From contig DYJE01000001.1 of the NCBI GenBank assembly GCA_020723285.1, positions 613,294-677,293 of the forward strand: a DNA stretch of 64,000 nucleotides, read 5' to 3'. Under the pieces are notes generated by a model. The model saw only the letters and a list, made by a program, of their open reading frames with translations, made no database searches and was not told where the DNA came from. The translations under genes were made by a program, and so were the position numbers. Shown piece after piece: positions 7,996 through 16,905 of this stretch. The stretch's first letter is position 1; each line of letters starts with the position of its first letter. The stretch is from Desulforapulum autotrophicum (GTDB taxonomy: Bacteria > Desulfobacterota > Desulfobacteria > Desulfobacterales > Desulfolunaceae).

Positions 7996-9098
7996 TTCAC
8001 ACCCAACGCCCGTTTATACAACCTTTTGATATCCGCAATTCCCGGAGCGGGTTTCGTATTTACAACGCTTTTCACTGTCAGGGTTTTTTGAGAAAACATC
8101 TCCAGTTCCGATTCAGTCAGAGAATCGTTCCAGGGAATCAAATTTTCCAGAACCCGGCCCAGATCCTCGACATTCCCAAAAGACATGGCGTCCAGAGCCC
8201 TCAGGACATTCTCGGGATAATGGGTGCGGATGTAGCGCATGTATTCGGTAATGAGAAGGCCGTTGGCTTTACCATGATCGATATTCCTGTGGTATGTCAG
8301 AGCATACCCCATGGCATGAACCACGGTGGTTCCGGTCTGGGCGATGGCCATTCCCGCAAGCATGGACGCGAAAAGAAGTCTCTCCCTTACCGTGTATGAA
8401 ACAGGCCGGGCATGATCTATCTCCATAAGACACGGCCCCAAAAGCCGAAGGGCTTCAAGGGTGATCAGGGTGCTCATGGCGTTCGCCCGCACAGAAAGAA
8501 AGCTCTCCAAAGCATGGGACAAAGCGTCGATGGCCGTATTCACTGTTACATCAAAAGGCAGCATCTCTGTATACGACGGATCCAGAAACGCCGCTTTGGG
8601 ATAAAGCGATTCGTGGGAAAGATTTTTTTTTGTTTCATCTTTCGTGTCGGTCAATATCGAATACGGTGTCACTTCGCTTCCGGTTCCGGCGGTGGTAGGA
8701 ACAGCGATAATGGGAAGCGGATCACGATAGGGGCCTTTAAAAAGAGATGCGTCATCAAGGTCCTGAACAGCGAGAAGCGCCACGGCTTTGGCTGCGTCCA
8801 TGGGAGAGCCCCCGCCGATCCCTATGATAAAATCCGCCTTGAAATCCTTTGCTTCCGAAGCCGCGATCCGTATGTTGGCGACGGTGGGGTTGGGCATCAC
8901 GCCATTGTATATGCGATAGGGTATCGAGAGCATCGACAGAGCCTCCTCGGTATCTGCCTGAGCCCCGCTTTTCAAAGCTGATGTTTTTCCTGTAACGATG
9001 AAAGCCCTATTCCCGTGTTTTCCAAACTCCGCCGCCTGATCTCTCAGGCTGTTTTTACCGAAGATGACCCGGGTTGGCATATGGTATGATAAATTCAT
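7992..9098 (-). CDS. Iron-containing alcohol dehydrogenase
   Basis: A 368-residue group III (Fe-dependent) alcohol dehydrogenase. An N-terminal NAD-binding part carries GIGGGSPMDAAKAVA (about 96-110) and AVPTTAGTGSEVTP (about 137-150). The C-terminal helical part supplies the metal ligands, with D and H residues in INTAIDALSHALESF and HAMGYALTYHRNIDHGKANG. It would oxidise short alcohols or reduce aldehydes with NAD(P); the substrate cannot be fixed. AAGGAGAT lies just before the ATG. The gene is translationally coupled to the RluA-family gene downstream, a pairing without obvious functional logic. Confidence 0.9.
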   Translation of the reverse strand: MNLSYHMPTRVIFGKNSLRDQAAEFGKHGNRAFIVTGKTSALKSGAQADTEEALSMLSIPYRIYNGVMPNPTVANIRIAASEAKDFKADFIIGIGGGSPMDAAKAVALLAVQDLDDASLFKGPYRDPLPIIAVPTTAGTGSEVTPYSILTDTKDETKKNLSHESLYPKAAFLDPSYTEMLPFDVTVNTAIDALSHALESFLSVRANAMSTLITLEALRLLGPCLMEIDHARPVSYTVRERLLFASMLAGMAIAQTGTTVVHAMGYALTYHRNIDHGKANGLLITEYMRYIRTHYPENVLRALDAMSFGNVEDLGRVLENLIPWNDSLTESELEMFSQKTLTVKSVVNTKPAPGIADIKRLYKRALGVK

Positions 9099-9140
9099 GG
9101 CTTATCTCCTTGTTCAGCGTCAATGATCCAGTCCTCTAAT

Positions 9141-9178
9141 AAAAAAACCCGGTGCTGTCTGACACAGCACCGGGTTTT
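9141..9178 (-). terminator. Rho-independent terminator of the lipoprotein gene
   Basis: A perfect 15-bp stem (9144-9158 with 9164-9178, core CCCGGTGCTGT) and a 5-nt loop. On the minus strand it is followed by a T-run (A-run at 9140-9147 on plus), 23 bp past the stop at 9202. The A/T-flanked stem could also act in the other direction. Confidence 0.88.
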
Positions 9179-9201
9179 CGAATCATTTTGGACAATCGAT
9201 C

Positions 9202-9576
9202 TTAGTGATGAGCTGCCGCAGCAGGGGCGTCATGTGCCGGAGCTTTTTCTTCCTTGGCGTGTTCGTCTGCAGGTGCATCCTTCTTTTCTTCATGAACAGC
9301 CGCTTTTTTGGCACTTTTTTTACCGATCTTCCACTCATCGTTTTCTTTGATCAGCTGGATTTCTTCTTTGTATTTGATACTGCCTTCAATGACGACTGTT
9401 GCAGAATCTTCCGTTTCATTTTTGATGGTATAGTCCAGATCCACGAGATCACAATTCAGATTCTCAAACTTCTTTTGAATGTAATTTTTTCCAAAATTTT
9501 CGGGAGTGTCGTTTCCACCGCAACCGGCAAGTGCAAGGGCTCCAACGCAAGCGACGATAACAAGCAATTTCTTCAT
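9202..9576 (-). CDS. Small exported lipoprotein of unknown function
   Basis: A 124-residue lipoprotein. The signal peptide ends in a lipobox LALAGC, making Cys19 the lipidated residue. The mature part begins GGNDTPENFGKNYIQKKF and has a small alpha/beta domain (about 25-87, NLNCDLVDLDYTIKN...EWKIGKK) resembling DUF4878-like or NTF2-type lipoprotein domains. A low-complexity tail rich in Ala, Lys, Glu and His (about 88-124, ending AAAAHH) follows. The His-rich end might bind metal, which is speculation. It is monocistronic, with its own strong terminator and a good GGAGG site upstream. Confidence 0.82.
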   Translation of the reverse strand: MKKLLVIVACVGALALAGCGGNDTPENFGKNYIQKKFENLNCDLVDLDYTIKNETEDSATVVIEGSIKYKEEIQLIKENDEWKIGKKSAKKAAVHEEKKDAPADEHAKEEKAPAHDAPAAAAHH

Positions 9577-9766
9577 GAGATCCTCCTTAATGATTAAAAC
9601 AGGTTAGTTTGCACCGGCCGTAGAGCCATCAGCAGTCCGGGCCCGATGCGTTTAAATGTGATATTGTAACAGCTTTTTTTTCAAACAGATGATCATCCAA
9701 GCGATATACCTTCCAAATGCTGAAAAGTAAAGCATCTCATATCAATTGAACAAAAAACGTCGTCTG

Positions 9767-10393
9767 TCATTTCTTGGCGTGAATTTCAAAAGAACTGAGC
9801 TTGTTCCCTTCCCGCATGATCATAAGTGATAGCCGGTGCATGTATTCACGGCGTTCCTGCGGAGTCCTGCCCGGATAATGCCTGAATGTCATGACAATTC
9901 CGGCAAGGGACGCAAAAAATGCCTGGCTGTGGAACCTCAGCCCCTCAGCGCCGTCGGACTTCGAAACCACTTCGTCGAACATCTTGGTGAAATAGAGCAT
10001 GACCGCGTTGAATTTCTTGAAAGCTTTTTTGTTCTCCTCGCCACGCATCAGGAAGTGGCACATCATCTGAAAGGTCGCTTCATTGTCGATGAGATAGTCC
10101 ACCACATCCACGGCCAGGCTGTCGATATTGCTCTTTTCGGCAACCCGTGCCCGAAGCCTTTTTTCAATCTTGTTGATATCCCGGATCAGGGCTTCGACAA
10201 ACAGATCGTCCCGGCTTGGGAAATACCGGTAAATGGAAGCAGGAGATACGCCTGCCTCGGCAGCGATATCCCTCATCCCGATTTCATGAAACGACTTTTC
10301 CTTGAACATATTCATCGCAGCGGCAATGATCAGCGTCTTGCGCTTTTCACGTTCATTTTCCCTTAATTGTAAAAACGTTGATTTTTCAGACAT
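9767..10393 (-). CDS. TetR/AcrR-family transcriptional regulator
   Basis: A DNA-binding repressor-type protein of 208 residues. The N-terminal helix-turn-helix is clear: KRKTLIIAAAMNMFKEKSFHEIGMRDIAAEAGVSPASIYRYFPSRDDLF (about 18-66). The C-terminal ligand domain is all helical and lacks recognisable specificity. I start at the ATG at 10393 because GGGGG lies six bases upstream; a longer frame reaches 10426 without a ribosome site. No efflux pump or fatty-acid gene adjoins it, so its target is unknown. The hybrid kinase gene upstream, on the same strand, ends 83 bp away. Confidence 0.88.
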   Translation of the reverse strand: MSEKSTFLQLRENEREKRKTLIIAAAMNMFKEKSFHEIGMRDIAAEAGVSPASIYRYFPSRDDLFVEALIRDINKIEKRLRARVAEKSNIDSLAVDVVDYLIDNEATFQMMCHFLMRGEENKKAFKKFNAVMLYFTKMFDEVVSKSDGAEGLRFHSQAFFASLAGIVMTFRHYPGRTPQERREYMHRLSLMIMREGNKLSSFEIHAKK

Positions 10394-10476
10394 CAAACCC
10401 CCATAAATAAAAAAATATGATTGCAACCCCGCTTGAAATACCGGGTTGTTCGCCCATTTAACGTGCCCCCTTCATA

Positions 10477-12741
10477 TCAGGAATGCACATGAATAAGAAT
10501 ATTATTTATACACTCTTCAAGTTTTTCTCGTGTCATGGGCTTGGTGATATATCCGTTCATTCCGGCATTCAGACATTTGATCATGTCGTCCTCGGTGGCA
10601 TGTGCTGTCATGGCGAGCACCGGAACGTCTGCGTTCAATACCCCTGTTTCGGGATTCCGAATGAGGCGTGTGGCTGAAAGACCATCCATGACCGGCATTT
10701 GTACATCCATGAGAACCAGATCATAAGATACTGTTTTCAATGAATCAACGGCCTCACGCCCATTATTGACTATATCGGCTCTGTAACCCATTTTCTCAAC
10801 ATATTTCAGGGTGACTTTCTGGTTGACGATATTGTCTTCGACAATCAGAACCTTGATCGATGCGTCCAAGGGACTTTCATGATCCGTTGAACACCTGTGA
10901 ATTTTGTCGTTCCCGTCCTTTGGATCGCATGGATGACATCCTTTAAAAGCCAATGTTTCCAATACCTTCACCAGTTTGGACACCCTGACCGGCTTGGATA
11001 TGACGCAATCGATACCCCTGTTTGCTTCAAATCCGGCCGTCAGCGTCAGACATGTATTCCGCATCATGACCACAAAGGGCCTTGCGCTGATTGAACCGGC
11101 CAGAACTTCGTCTTCAAGGGTCCTGGCAAAACAGACACTGTCCATCATCGGAGAAGCAAGGTCGACAAACAATACATCAAACGACAAATTGGCATGATTT
11201 GATTCTCTCACCATTTCAAGAGCCTGAAACCCGGTCACGGCCTCCATGCCATGGCATCCGATGGAATGAAGCTGTTTGAGAAGCGACACCCTGAACGAAT
11301 CATTGTCCGCAAGAACCATGACCTTTTTGTGATGCGCCAAGGGTATGCCGTCCCGGTCTTCCTGTTTCGCCTGCTTCTGCGTTTGAAATTCAGCGGTAAA
11401 ACAAAATGTGGAGCCCTTGCCGGGTTCACTTGAAACCCGGATTTCTCCCCCCATCATTTCAGCCAGTTGCCTTGAGATAGCCAGCCCCAGGCCCGTTCCT
11501 TCATATTTTCTTGTGGAGGAGTAGTCCGCCTGGGAAAATGACTGAAAAATGACTGGAATCTTTTCCGGCGGGACTCCGTCGCCGGTATCTTTCACTTCAA
11601 AGCGAAGGACCGTCCGGTTTTTACCAATCTTTTCAGGAAACACCGATAACGCGACCTCGCCCGCCTCAGTGAATTTAATGGCGTTTCCAAGAAGATTGAT
11701 GAGAATCTGCCGGATTCTTCCCGGATCGCCGATAAGGGATAATGGAGCATCCTCATGAAAAACATGTAAAAATTCAATTTTTTTTTCGTAAGCCTTGACC
11801 CCAAGAAGATCGAAAACATCCTCGACAAGCGACCGCAGATTGAACGGGACGCTTTCAAGCTCAACCTTACCGGCTTCGATTTTAGAAAAATCAAGGATCG
11901 CGTTGATGATGGTCAGAAGGGATTTGCTGCTGCTCCGGATGATTTGAACGTACTCCTTCTGATCGGGGTCGAGCCGGGTTCCGAGAAGCAGCTCCGTCAT
12001 CCCCACAACGCCGTTCATCGGAGTCCTTATTTCATGACTCATGTTTGCAAGAAACTCGGTTTTCGCCTTGTTGGCCGCTTCTGCGCCTCTGGCCAGAACC
12101 TCCATCCTCTGAACAGCGTTTTCAAGCTCTCGGCCCGCATGTTCCATGTCAAAACCGTGTTCCAGGTTTTTCTGTTCAAGAACCTTGTTCTGCATTTCAA
12201 GGGCTTCAGCGTGTTTGGCCCTTTCATTCAATTCACGGACCAGCCTGAGATTTCGCCGTTCAAGGTTCTGAATCTGCCGAAAGGTCTTCAGAGAGGTCAG
12301 AACGGACAGAATCAGCTTGTCGTTGGTCAGCTCAAGTTTTGATTTACAGTCATTGATGCCGTATTCACGCATCAGATCTTCATCGTTGTTCAAAACCGAA
12401 TGTCCGGTTCTGAGAACGATCTGTGTCGATTCATTGTCCAGATCGTTGCGGATGTAGTTCACCAGTTCAAATCCGGCTGCGTCGGTTTCCATCACCACAT
12501 CAAGAAACACCATGGCGATGTCCGACGTCCGGCGCATGGTATCCATGGCTTCGCGTGCAGAGTAGGCGCTGATGAAATCAAGATGCCGGCCATCGAACGT
12601 TACATCCTCAAGGACAAGCCGGGTCAGTCTGTGAACGTCAACCTCGTCATCAACGATCAGGATCTTCCAACGAGAGTCAGCATCCGGAGCACCGTTTGCA
12701 ACGGAAGAATCATAAGCTGAGTTGCCGTTCGCCTTGCTCAT
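10477..12741 (-). CDS. Hybrid sensor histidine kinase with three receiver domains
   Basis: A 754-residue cytoplasmic phosphorelay protein, REC-coiled coil-HisKA-HATPase-REC-REC. REC1 (about 25-150) has DD at 31-32 and acceptor D81. A coiled coil (155-225) leads to HisKA with phospho-His H236 in [11 protein letters not shown]. The HATPase has N353, DTGDGVPP at 385 and GTGLGLAIS at 415. REC2 (473-595) is degenerate: AD replaces the acidic pair, though D527 and the Lys in SKP remain. REC3 (629-750) is canonical, with ED at 635-636, D679 in LMDVQMP and K734. An N-terminal receiver means its input may come from another kinase. No membrane segment, and no Hpt domain is nearby. Confidence 0.92.
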   Translation of the reverse strand: MSKANGNSAYDSSVANGAPDADSRWKILIVDDEVDVHRLTRLVLEDVTFDGRHLDFISAYSAREAMDTMRRTSDIAMVFLDVVMETDAAGFELVNYIRNDLDNESTQIVLRTGHSVLNNDEDLMREYGINDCKSKLELTNDKLILSVLTSLKTFRQIQNLERRNLRLVRELNERAKHAEALEMQNKVLEQKNLEHGFDMEHAGRELENAVQRMEVLARGAEAANKAKTEFLANMSHEIRTPMNGVVGMTELLLGTRLDPDQKEYVQIIRSSSKSLLTIINAILDFSKIEAGKVELESVPFNLRSLVEDVFDLLGVKAYEKKIEFLHVFHEDAPLSLIGDPGRIRQILINLLGNAIKFTEAGEVALSVFPEKIGKNRTVLRFEVKDTGDGVPPEKIPVIFQSFSQADYSSTRKYEGTGLGLAISRQLAEMMGGEIRVSSEPGKGSTFCFTAEFQTQKQAKQEDRDGIPLAHHKKVMVLADNDSFRVSLLKQLHSIGCHGMEAVTGFQALEMVRESNHANLSFDVLFVDLASPMMDSVCFARTLEDEVLAGSISARPFVVMMRNTCLTLTAGFEANRGIDCVISKPVRVSKLVKVLETLAFKGCHPCDPKDGNDKIHRCSTDHESPLDASIKVLIVEDNIVNQKVTLKYVEKMGYRADIVNNGREAVDSLKTVSYDLVLMDVQMPVMDGLSATRLIRNPETGVLNADVPVLAMTAHATEDDMIKCLNAGMNGYITKPMTREKLEECINNILIHVHS

Positions 12742-12910
12742 CTATCGACCTGTGTGTCCGGTTTGACTGAAGAATAATCCAAAAAGAAAAAGAATGGATG
12801 TTAAATGATCCCGATATATCCTGAACGTACAAACCCCCTGTATATTTTGATTTCACGGAATATTATTAAAAGGCGTATGCTCTGTCAAGAACAAAGGCAT
12901 TCCAAATATT

Positions 12911-12942
12911 TAAAGTATTTAATACTTAAACCTTTATTGACA
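12911..12942 (+). promoter_or_regulatory. Candidate operator and -35 element upstream of nadE
   Basis: An AT-rich inverted repeat AAGTATT-T-AATACTT (12913-12927) lies ten bases before a TTGACA (12937-12942). The matching -10 is poor (TAACCT at 17 bp). The palindrome is a plausible site for the NrtR-like regulator encoded downstream. The rest of the 270-bp gap 12742-13011 shows no gene. Confidence 0.4.
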
Positions 12943-13011
12943 AATGTTTCGTCTTTTTTTAACCTTGAAACTATCAAAAATCTGTTACCCTTTCATTCCA
13001 AGGAGAAAGCC

Positions 13012-13827
13012 ATGAATATCGAAGCGGTCATCGAAATAATCAAACAGGAAATCCGTGAACATGTGGATACGGCCGTTGTGGGCCTGAGCGGCGGGGCGGA
13101 CTCCTTTCTTGTCATGCTGCTTTCTGCCGAAGCCCTGGGAAAAAATAACGTGTATGCCTTGAGCATGCCCTATTCCGATCTGGACACACGGACGTTCAAC
13201 AGCTTGAGCACCATGTACGCCGAGCATATCGGCGTTCATCACCATGTGATAGGCATCGGAGACATTGCCCAGGCCATCAATCAGGCCGTTTCGGGAGCTG
13301 TGTCAACGCCCGGCGAGAACGGTATCTCCGCCCTCAATGCAGGAAATGCAAGATCCCGGTCAAGAATGTGCGTTCTTTATGGTTTCGCCCATCACCTCAA
13401 TGACCGGCTGAAAAACAGGGTCCGGGTCATGGGCACTGGAAACCTCTCGGAGGATTTCATCGGATATGACACCAAAGGCGGTGACGCCCTGGCTGACATT
13501 TTCCCCATCGGTCAGTTGTTCAAATCCGAGGTCTATAAAATCCTTGAGCACTTTCGCGACAAGGGGTTGATCACCGAGTCGATGATCAACCGGGTCCCCT
13601 CCGCCGGACTCTGGGAAAACCAGACCGACGAAGACGAACTGGGTCACAGCTACGATGCCATGGAACCGGCCATCCGTTTCATCCTTCAGAGCGAAGGCCG
13701 ATTCCAAGAATCCTCGTTGACGGACATCCAGCGCTTTGTCTGGCATCGTCACCTCACCAACAAACACAAGCACGAAGCCCCCTACGTGGTCACACTGAGG
13801 GACTCCAGAGGCAACCTGATCGTATGA
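13012..13827 (+). CDS. nadE: NAD synthetase, ammonia-type
   Basis: Amidates deamido-NAD to NAD+, the last step of NAD synthesis, through an adenylylated intermediate. The 271-residue protein is a single N-type PP-loop domain without the glutamine amidohydrolase domain, so it would use ammonia. Motifs are the PP-loop GLSGGADSF (about 24-32), NAGNARSRSRM, GTGNLSEDFIGYDTKGGD, and the C-terminal PSAGLWENQTDEDELG. The frame is open upstream to 12805, but AAGGAG just before the ATG at 13012 fixes the start. The downstream NrtR-like gene on the same strand suggests local control of NAD synthesis. Confidence 0.93.
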   Translation: MNIEAVIEIIKQEIREHVDTAVVGLSGGADSFLVMLLSAEALGKNNVYALSMPYSDLDTRTFNSLSTMYAEHIGVHHHVIGIGDIAQAINQAVSGAVSTPGENGISALNAGNARSRSRMCVLYGFAHHLNDRLKNRVRVMGTGNLSEDFIGYDTKGGDALADIFPIGQLFKSEVYKILEHFRDKGLITESMINRVPSAGLWENQTDEDELGHSYDAMEPAIRFILQSEGRFQESSLTDIQRFVWHRHLTNKHKHEAPYVVTLRDSRGNLIV

Positions 13828-13843
13828 AGTATCATGAAACGCC

Positions 13844-14007
13844 CATGAAAGATGGCGTCGTAAAAAGTCCCATATGCGGCGTTATAGTGTTTGGCCAGAC
13901 ACTCGACATACGTTCATGTATGCCGTAGCAAGTGGCCAAACACTATGCCTTGCCTCTGGGCCTTTTTCCATAGCCATCGGGCGACTTTTTACGAGTCCAT
14001 CATGAAA
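13844..14007. mobile_element. MITE-like nested inverted repeat
   Basis: About 150 bp bounded by imperfect terminal inverted repeats (13851-13869 and 13983-14001, core TCGTAAAAAGTC; 17 of 19 match). An internal perfect 13-bp repeat ATAGTGTTTGGCC (13884-13896) pairs with 13934-13946, and CATAC/GTATG lies inside that. A direct repeat CATGAAA flanks the element (13844-13850 and 14001-14007), consistent with a target-site duplication. There is no open frame, so it would need a transposase in trans. Confidence 0.65.
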
Positions 14008-14014
14008 GGATGAA

Positions 14015-15175
14015 ATGATCAAAATCGGTATAGACGTTCACGGCGTCGCAGACGCCAATCCCCATTTTTTTTCGGCACTGTCACGAATCCTCGTGGAAAA
14101 CGGCCATGAAGTCCACATTCTCACCGGTGCCGAGCACACCCCGGAACTGGAGCATGAAATCAGACACATTCTGGGGTTGTCGTTCACTCACTTTTTTTCA
14201 ACCACGAGCCATCATAAAAAAGCGGGGACCGTCATCACCTATATCGACGGCAACCCTTACATGGACAACAAAATCTGGAACAGGGCCAAAGCCGAATACT
14301 GCCGGAACCACGGAATACACCTTCATATCGACGACTCGGATGTCTACGGCAAACACTTTGAAACCCCCTATGCGAAATACGAATTCAACCATACCGGAGA
14401 ATCGTCGTTTCCAACCCGTACCCTGCCTGAATGCCTGGATGACTGTTCCGGTCAAAGCGGAAACCTTGAGCCAGTCAAAGAAAGGAGTTGCAACAACCCG
14501 TCGGTTTCTGTGGATATCGCCATCTGCTCCTTGATCGACGGTTCCCTGAACGTCCTGCTCATCAAACGGAAATTCGCTCCGTTCAAAGGACACTGGGCTT
14601 TGCCCGGCGGCTTCATCCACTCTGAAGACAGCGAGCATCTCGACGCGGCCGCGGCAAGAAAAATCAGAGAAAAAACCGGGCTTTCCCATCTTTATATCAA
14701 ACAGCTCAAAACATACGGCGATGTGGACCGTGACCCGAGAACCCGTGTCATCACAACCGCTTATTACTCACTTGTAAACAAGTCCCTCATGGGTCTTGAA
14801 ACCCTGGCACCCGATGAAACAGCAGAAGATACCCGCTGGTTTCCGCTGGCCCAGGTTGAAAAAGACTCGATATTCAGAAAAGAAAAACTCGCCTTTGACC
14901 ATGCGCAGATTGTGAACGATCTGAAAAAAAGGCTTCAGGGGAAAATTTCACATGATCCCATTGCCTTCGAGCTTCTGGATACAACGTTCACCTGGGGCGA
15001 TCTTCGTTCCGTGTACGAGGCTGTTCTGTGCAAAAAACTGGACCCCGCCAATTTCAAGAAAAAGATCAGAGCCCAGTATAAAATCAAGGAGCTGAAAGCG
15101 AAAAAAAACGGTGCTTCAGCCGGACGCCCCCCCACACACCTCCGTTTTGAAGGAGTCAAAGATCAGTACACCTGA
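14015..15175 (+). CDS. HAD-like domain fused to NrtR-type Nudix/winged-helix regulator
   Basis: A 386-residue two-part protein. Residues 1-125 resemble a small HAD-like phosphatase fold (IGIDVHGVADANPHF, then HILTGAEHT and the late HIDDSDVYGKHF), but the usual DxD is DVH. Residues 165-300 are a Nudix domain (LLIKRKFAPFKGHWALPGGF), and the rest (about 305-375) is a winged-helix segment ending in a basic tail. This Nudix plus wHTH order is that of NrtR, the NAD-biosynthesis repressor that senses ADP-ribose or NAD. The Nudix box is degenerate (RKIREKTGL where RE-x2-EE-x-G is expected), so hydrolysis is probably lost. Its place after nadE supports an NAD role. The start is fixed by AAAGGA, which lies in the MITE right flank. 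Confidence 0.8.
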   Translation: MIKIGIDVHGVADANPHFFSALSRILVENGHEVHILTGAEHTPELEHEIRHILGLSFTHFFSTTSHHKKAGTVITYIDGNPYMDNKIWNRAKAEYCRNHGIHLHIDDSDVYGKHFETPYAKYEFNHTGESSFPTRTLPECLDDCSGQSGNLEPVKERSCNNPSVSVDIAICSLIDGSLNVLLIKRKFAPFKGHWALPGGFIHSEDSEHLDAAAARKIREKTGLSHLYIKQLKTYGDVDRDPRTRVITTAYYSLVNKSLMGLETLAPDETAEDTRWFPLAQVEKDSIFRKEKLAFDHAQIVNDLKKRLQGKISHDPIAFELLDTTFTWGDLRSVYEAVLCKKLDPANFKKKIRAQYKIKELKAKKNGASAGRPPTHLRFEGVKDQYT

Positions 15176-16049
15176 ACACCATACCCCCCCTGCGGGATTC
15201 TACAATCTGTCGGCCAGGGATGCTGAAACACTGGGTCTCGTTCTTGCTTCGGAAGGCATCCGATACAACTTTCTGAGAAACAGAAGGAACAGTTATGCGC
15301 TGACCGTAGAGGATGAGGACTTTGAAAGGGCTGTTCATGTTCTATGGGTCTATGAAGCGGAAAACCAGTCCGACGATGAGCCTCGTGTCTCCTTCACCCA
15401 AATCTATTACAAATCCACCAGCGGCCTGTTTATATCGGCCCTTTTGTGCCTCATCCACGCCCGGATCCATGAAACCCATGTCCATCGAGCGGTTGTGGCT
15501 CACTACGGAGCCGATGCCGCCCGGATCATGCACGGAGAACTTTACCGGCTGACCACCGCTTTATTCCTCCACGGTGACGCGCCGCATCTTCTTGGGAATA
15601 TCGCGGGGATCACGTTGTTCTGCTCCGCAGTGGTCAGCCTGGCCGGAGTGGGGACAGGCTGGCTGATGATTCTTTTGTCGGGAATCGCTGGCAACGCGTT
15701 GAACGCTGTCTTTCATGGTTCACGGCATGTGTCCATCGGGTCATCCACGGCGGTGTTCAGTGCCGTGGGCATTCTTTCCGCTTTCCGTTTCGTCCGGCTT
15801 ATCAAAGAAAAAGGCTTTCATATGAAAGCCTTTCTTCCCGTGGGCGCGGGCCTTGCCCTTCTCGGTCTTCTGGGTTCAAGCGAACACTCGGACATCACAG
15901 CCCATCTCCTGGGCTTCTCTTCCGGAATCCTTTTGGGTTCATGGTACGCCTGGATTGTCAGACCTCCTCTTCAGGCCTGGATTCAGACCGCCTGCCTCAC
16001 GGCCGCAGTTCTTATCGTTGCTCTGTCCTGGTACAGGCCCGGATTCTAG
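15111..16049 (+). CDS. Rhomboid-family intramembrane serine protease
   Basis: Polytopic membrane protease cleaving single-pass substrates within the bilayer. A cytosolic N-terminal region (about 1-95) precedes six or so helices. Motifs match GlpG-type rhomboids: HLLGN in helix 2 (oxyanion support), GSSTAVFSAVG (catalytic Ser at the GxS position) and EHSDITAHLLGFSSG (catalytic His). Length (312) fits the family. The listed start is GTG at 15111, overlapping the previous gene by 65 bp and lacking a close ribosome site; TTG at 15147 is an alternative. It probably shares a transcript with the NrtR-like gene. Its stop shares CTAG with the convergent gene at 16046. Confidence 0.82.
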   Translation: MLQPDAPPHTSVLKESKISTPEHHTPPAGFYNLSARDAETLGLVLASEGIRYNFLRNRRNSYALTVEDEDFERAVHVLWVYEAENQSDDEPRVSFTQIYYKSTSGLFISALLCLIHARIHETHVHRAVVAHYGADAARIMHGELYRLTTALFLHGDAPHLLGNIAGITLFCSAVVSLAGVGTGWLMILLSGIAGNALNAVFHGSRHVSIGSSTAVFSAVGILSAFRFVRLIKEKGFHMKAFLPVGAGLALLGLLGSSEHSDITAHLLGFSSGILLGSWYAWIVRPPLQAWIQTACLTAAVLIVALSWYRPGF

Positions 16050-16507
16050 AACGGAAAGCTGAAAGAAATCATGTATTCCATATGCATGTCTTTTTCGATG
16101 CCGTTGTCATGATTGTGATCCGTCACGCTGGATTGAATACCGATCCAGGTCACCTGCCACAGCTTGGAATATTCGGGGGGCAGCATGTAGGCGATCAGAG
16201 CGTGGGTCAAGGCACAGCCCGCAAAATACATATGAACCTTGCGTTCATCGGGATGTTCGCCGAGGATGGGGTTCGCTTCGCTGTATTTATCCGGATTTTT
16301 TGCAATTTCAAGCGTCTGTTTCCAGTCCGTGGACAATGAAAACAGAAAGCACAGTTCACGGGCCGTTGTTTCCTGGTTCCAGGACCCGAAAGAATAGGAC
16401 GATGTGGGACAGCACAATGACAGCCCGAGGAAAAGCAGACTCAAACCGATTACGACGTCTTTTTTTACGATAACTCTTGTGGATGCTGCAAACGTGTTTT
16501 CTTTCAT
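16046..16507 (-). CDS. Hypothetical exported protein
   Basis: A 153-residue protein I do not recognise. An N-terminal basic stretch and hydrophobic segment (DVVIGLSLLFLGLSLCC, about 17-33) form a signal peptide or anchor. The mature part holds WKQTLEIAKNPDKYSEANPILGEHPDERKVHMYFAGCALTHALIAY, in which the helix with CALTHALIAYMLP could span the membrane. The pattern (NPILGEHP...) recalls small inner-membrane proteins of proteobacteria annotated only as hypothetical. Histidines cluster near the C-terminus (DHNHDNGIEKDMHMEY). It converges on the rhomboid gene with overlapping stop codons. No partner gene is evident. Confidence 0.7.
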   Translation of the reverse strand: MKENTFAASTRVIVKKDVVIGLSLLFLGLSLCCPTSSYSFGSWNQETTARELCFLFSLSTDWKQTLEIAKNPDKYSEANPILGEHPDERKVHMYFAGCALTHALIAYMLPPEYSKLWQVTWIGIQSSVTDHNHDNGIEKDMHMEYMISFSFPF

Positions 16508-16650
16508 CGTGACCTCCGGGCTATGGTTTTGATGATTGAAATATCAAAATGCATGCCAGAAGATTTTTCAGATGTTTCATCACTGTTTACAGGGCATTAC
16601 AAAAAAGTCGCTGTGAATTCCGTCCCATGCCATATTCACTTTTATGAACA

Positions 16651-16905
16651 TCAGTTCAAGAAAAGTATCTGTTTCAATCTATTGGACAAATTCTCGGGCA
16701 CAGGTGCATCTTCCTGGCATCCTGCCAGTTCGATGGTCTTCTTTAACGTTTTGTAACAGGCTGAACAGCACACACACTGTTCAAGGTGTTCCCGAACCTC
16801 GCTGCACCCCGAATCTCCAAGTTCATTGTCAATGTACTCGGACAGCCGCTCAAAGCAGGAAACGCATATCCCTGTTTCATGGTTATCTTGCCGGGTCGTT
16901 CTCAT
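16651..16905 (-). CDS. Zinc-finger anti-sigma factor (cytoplasmic ZAS type)
   Basis: An 84-residue zf-HC2 protein. The motif CVSCFERLSEYIDNELG followed by EVREHLEQCVCCSAC gives the H-x3-C-x2-C signature (HLEQCVCC) of zinc-binding anti-sigma domains, with an upstream Cys pair as extra ligands. It has no membrane helix, so it would hold the sigma factor in the cytoplasm, possibly released by thiol oxidation as in other ZAS proteins. Its start overlaps the end of the ECF sigma gene by 23 bp, the usual coupling for such a pair. Redox control of release is inference. Confidence 0.85.
   Translation of the reverse strand: MRTTRQDNHETGICVSCFERLSEYIDNELGDSGCSEVREHLEQCVCCSACYKTLKKTIELAGCQEDAPVPENLSNRLKQILFLN

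Noticed and set aside
12805..13011. N-terminal extension of nadE
   Set aside because: The frame is open, but it lacks a ribosome site and covers the candidate operator and promoter; AAGGAG fixes the start at 13012.
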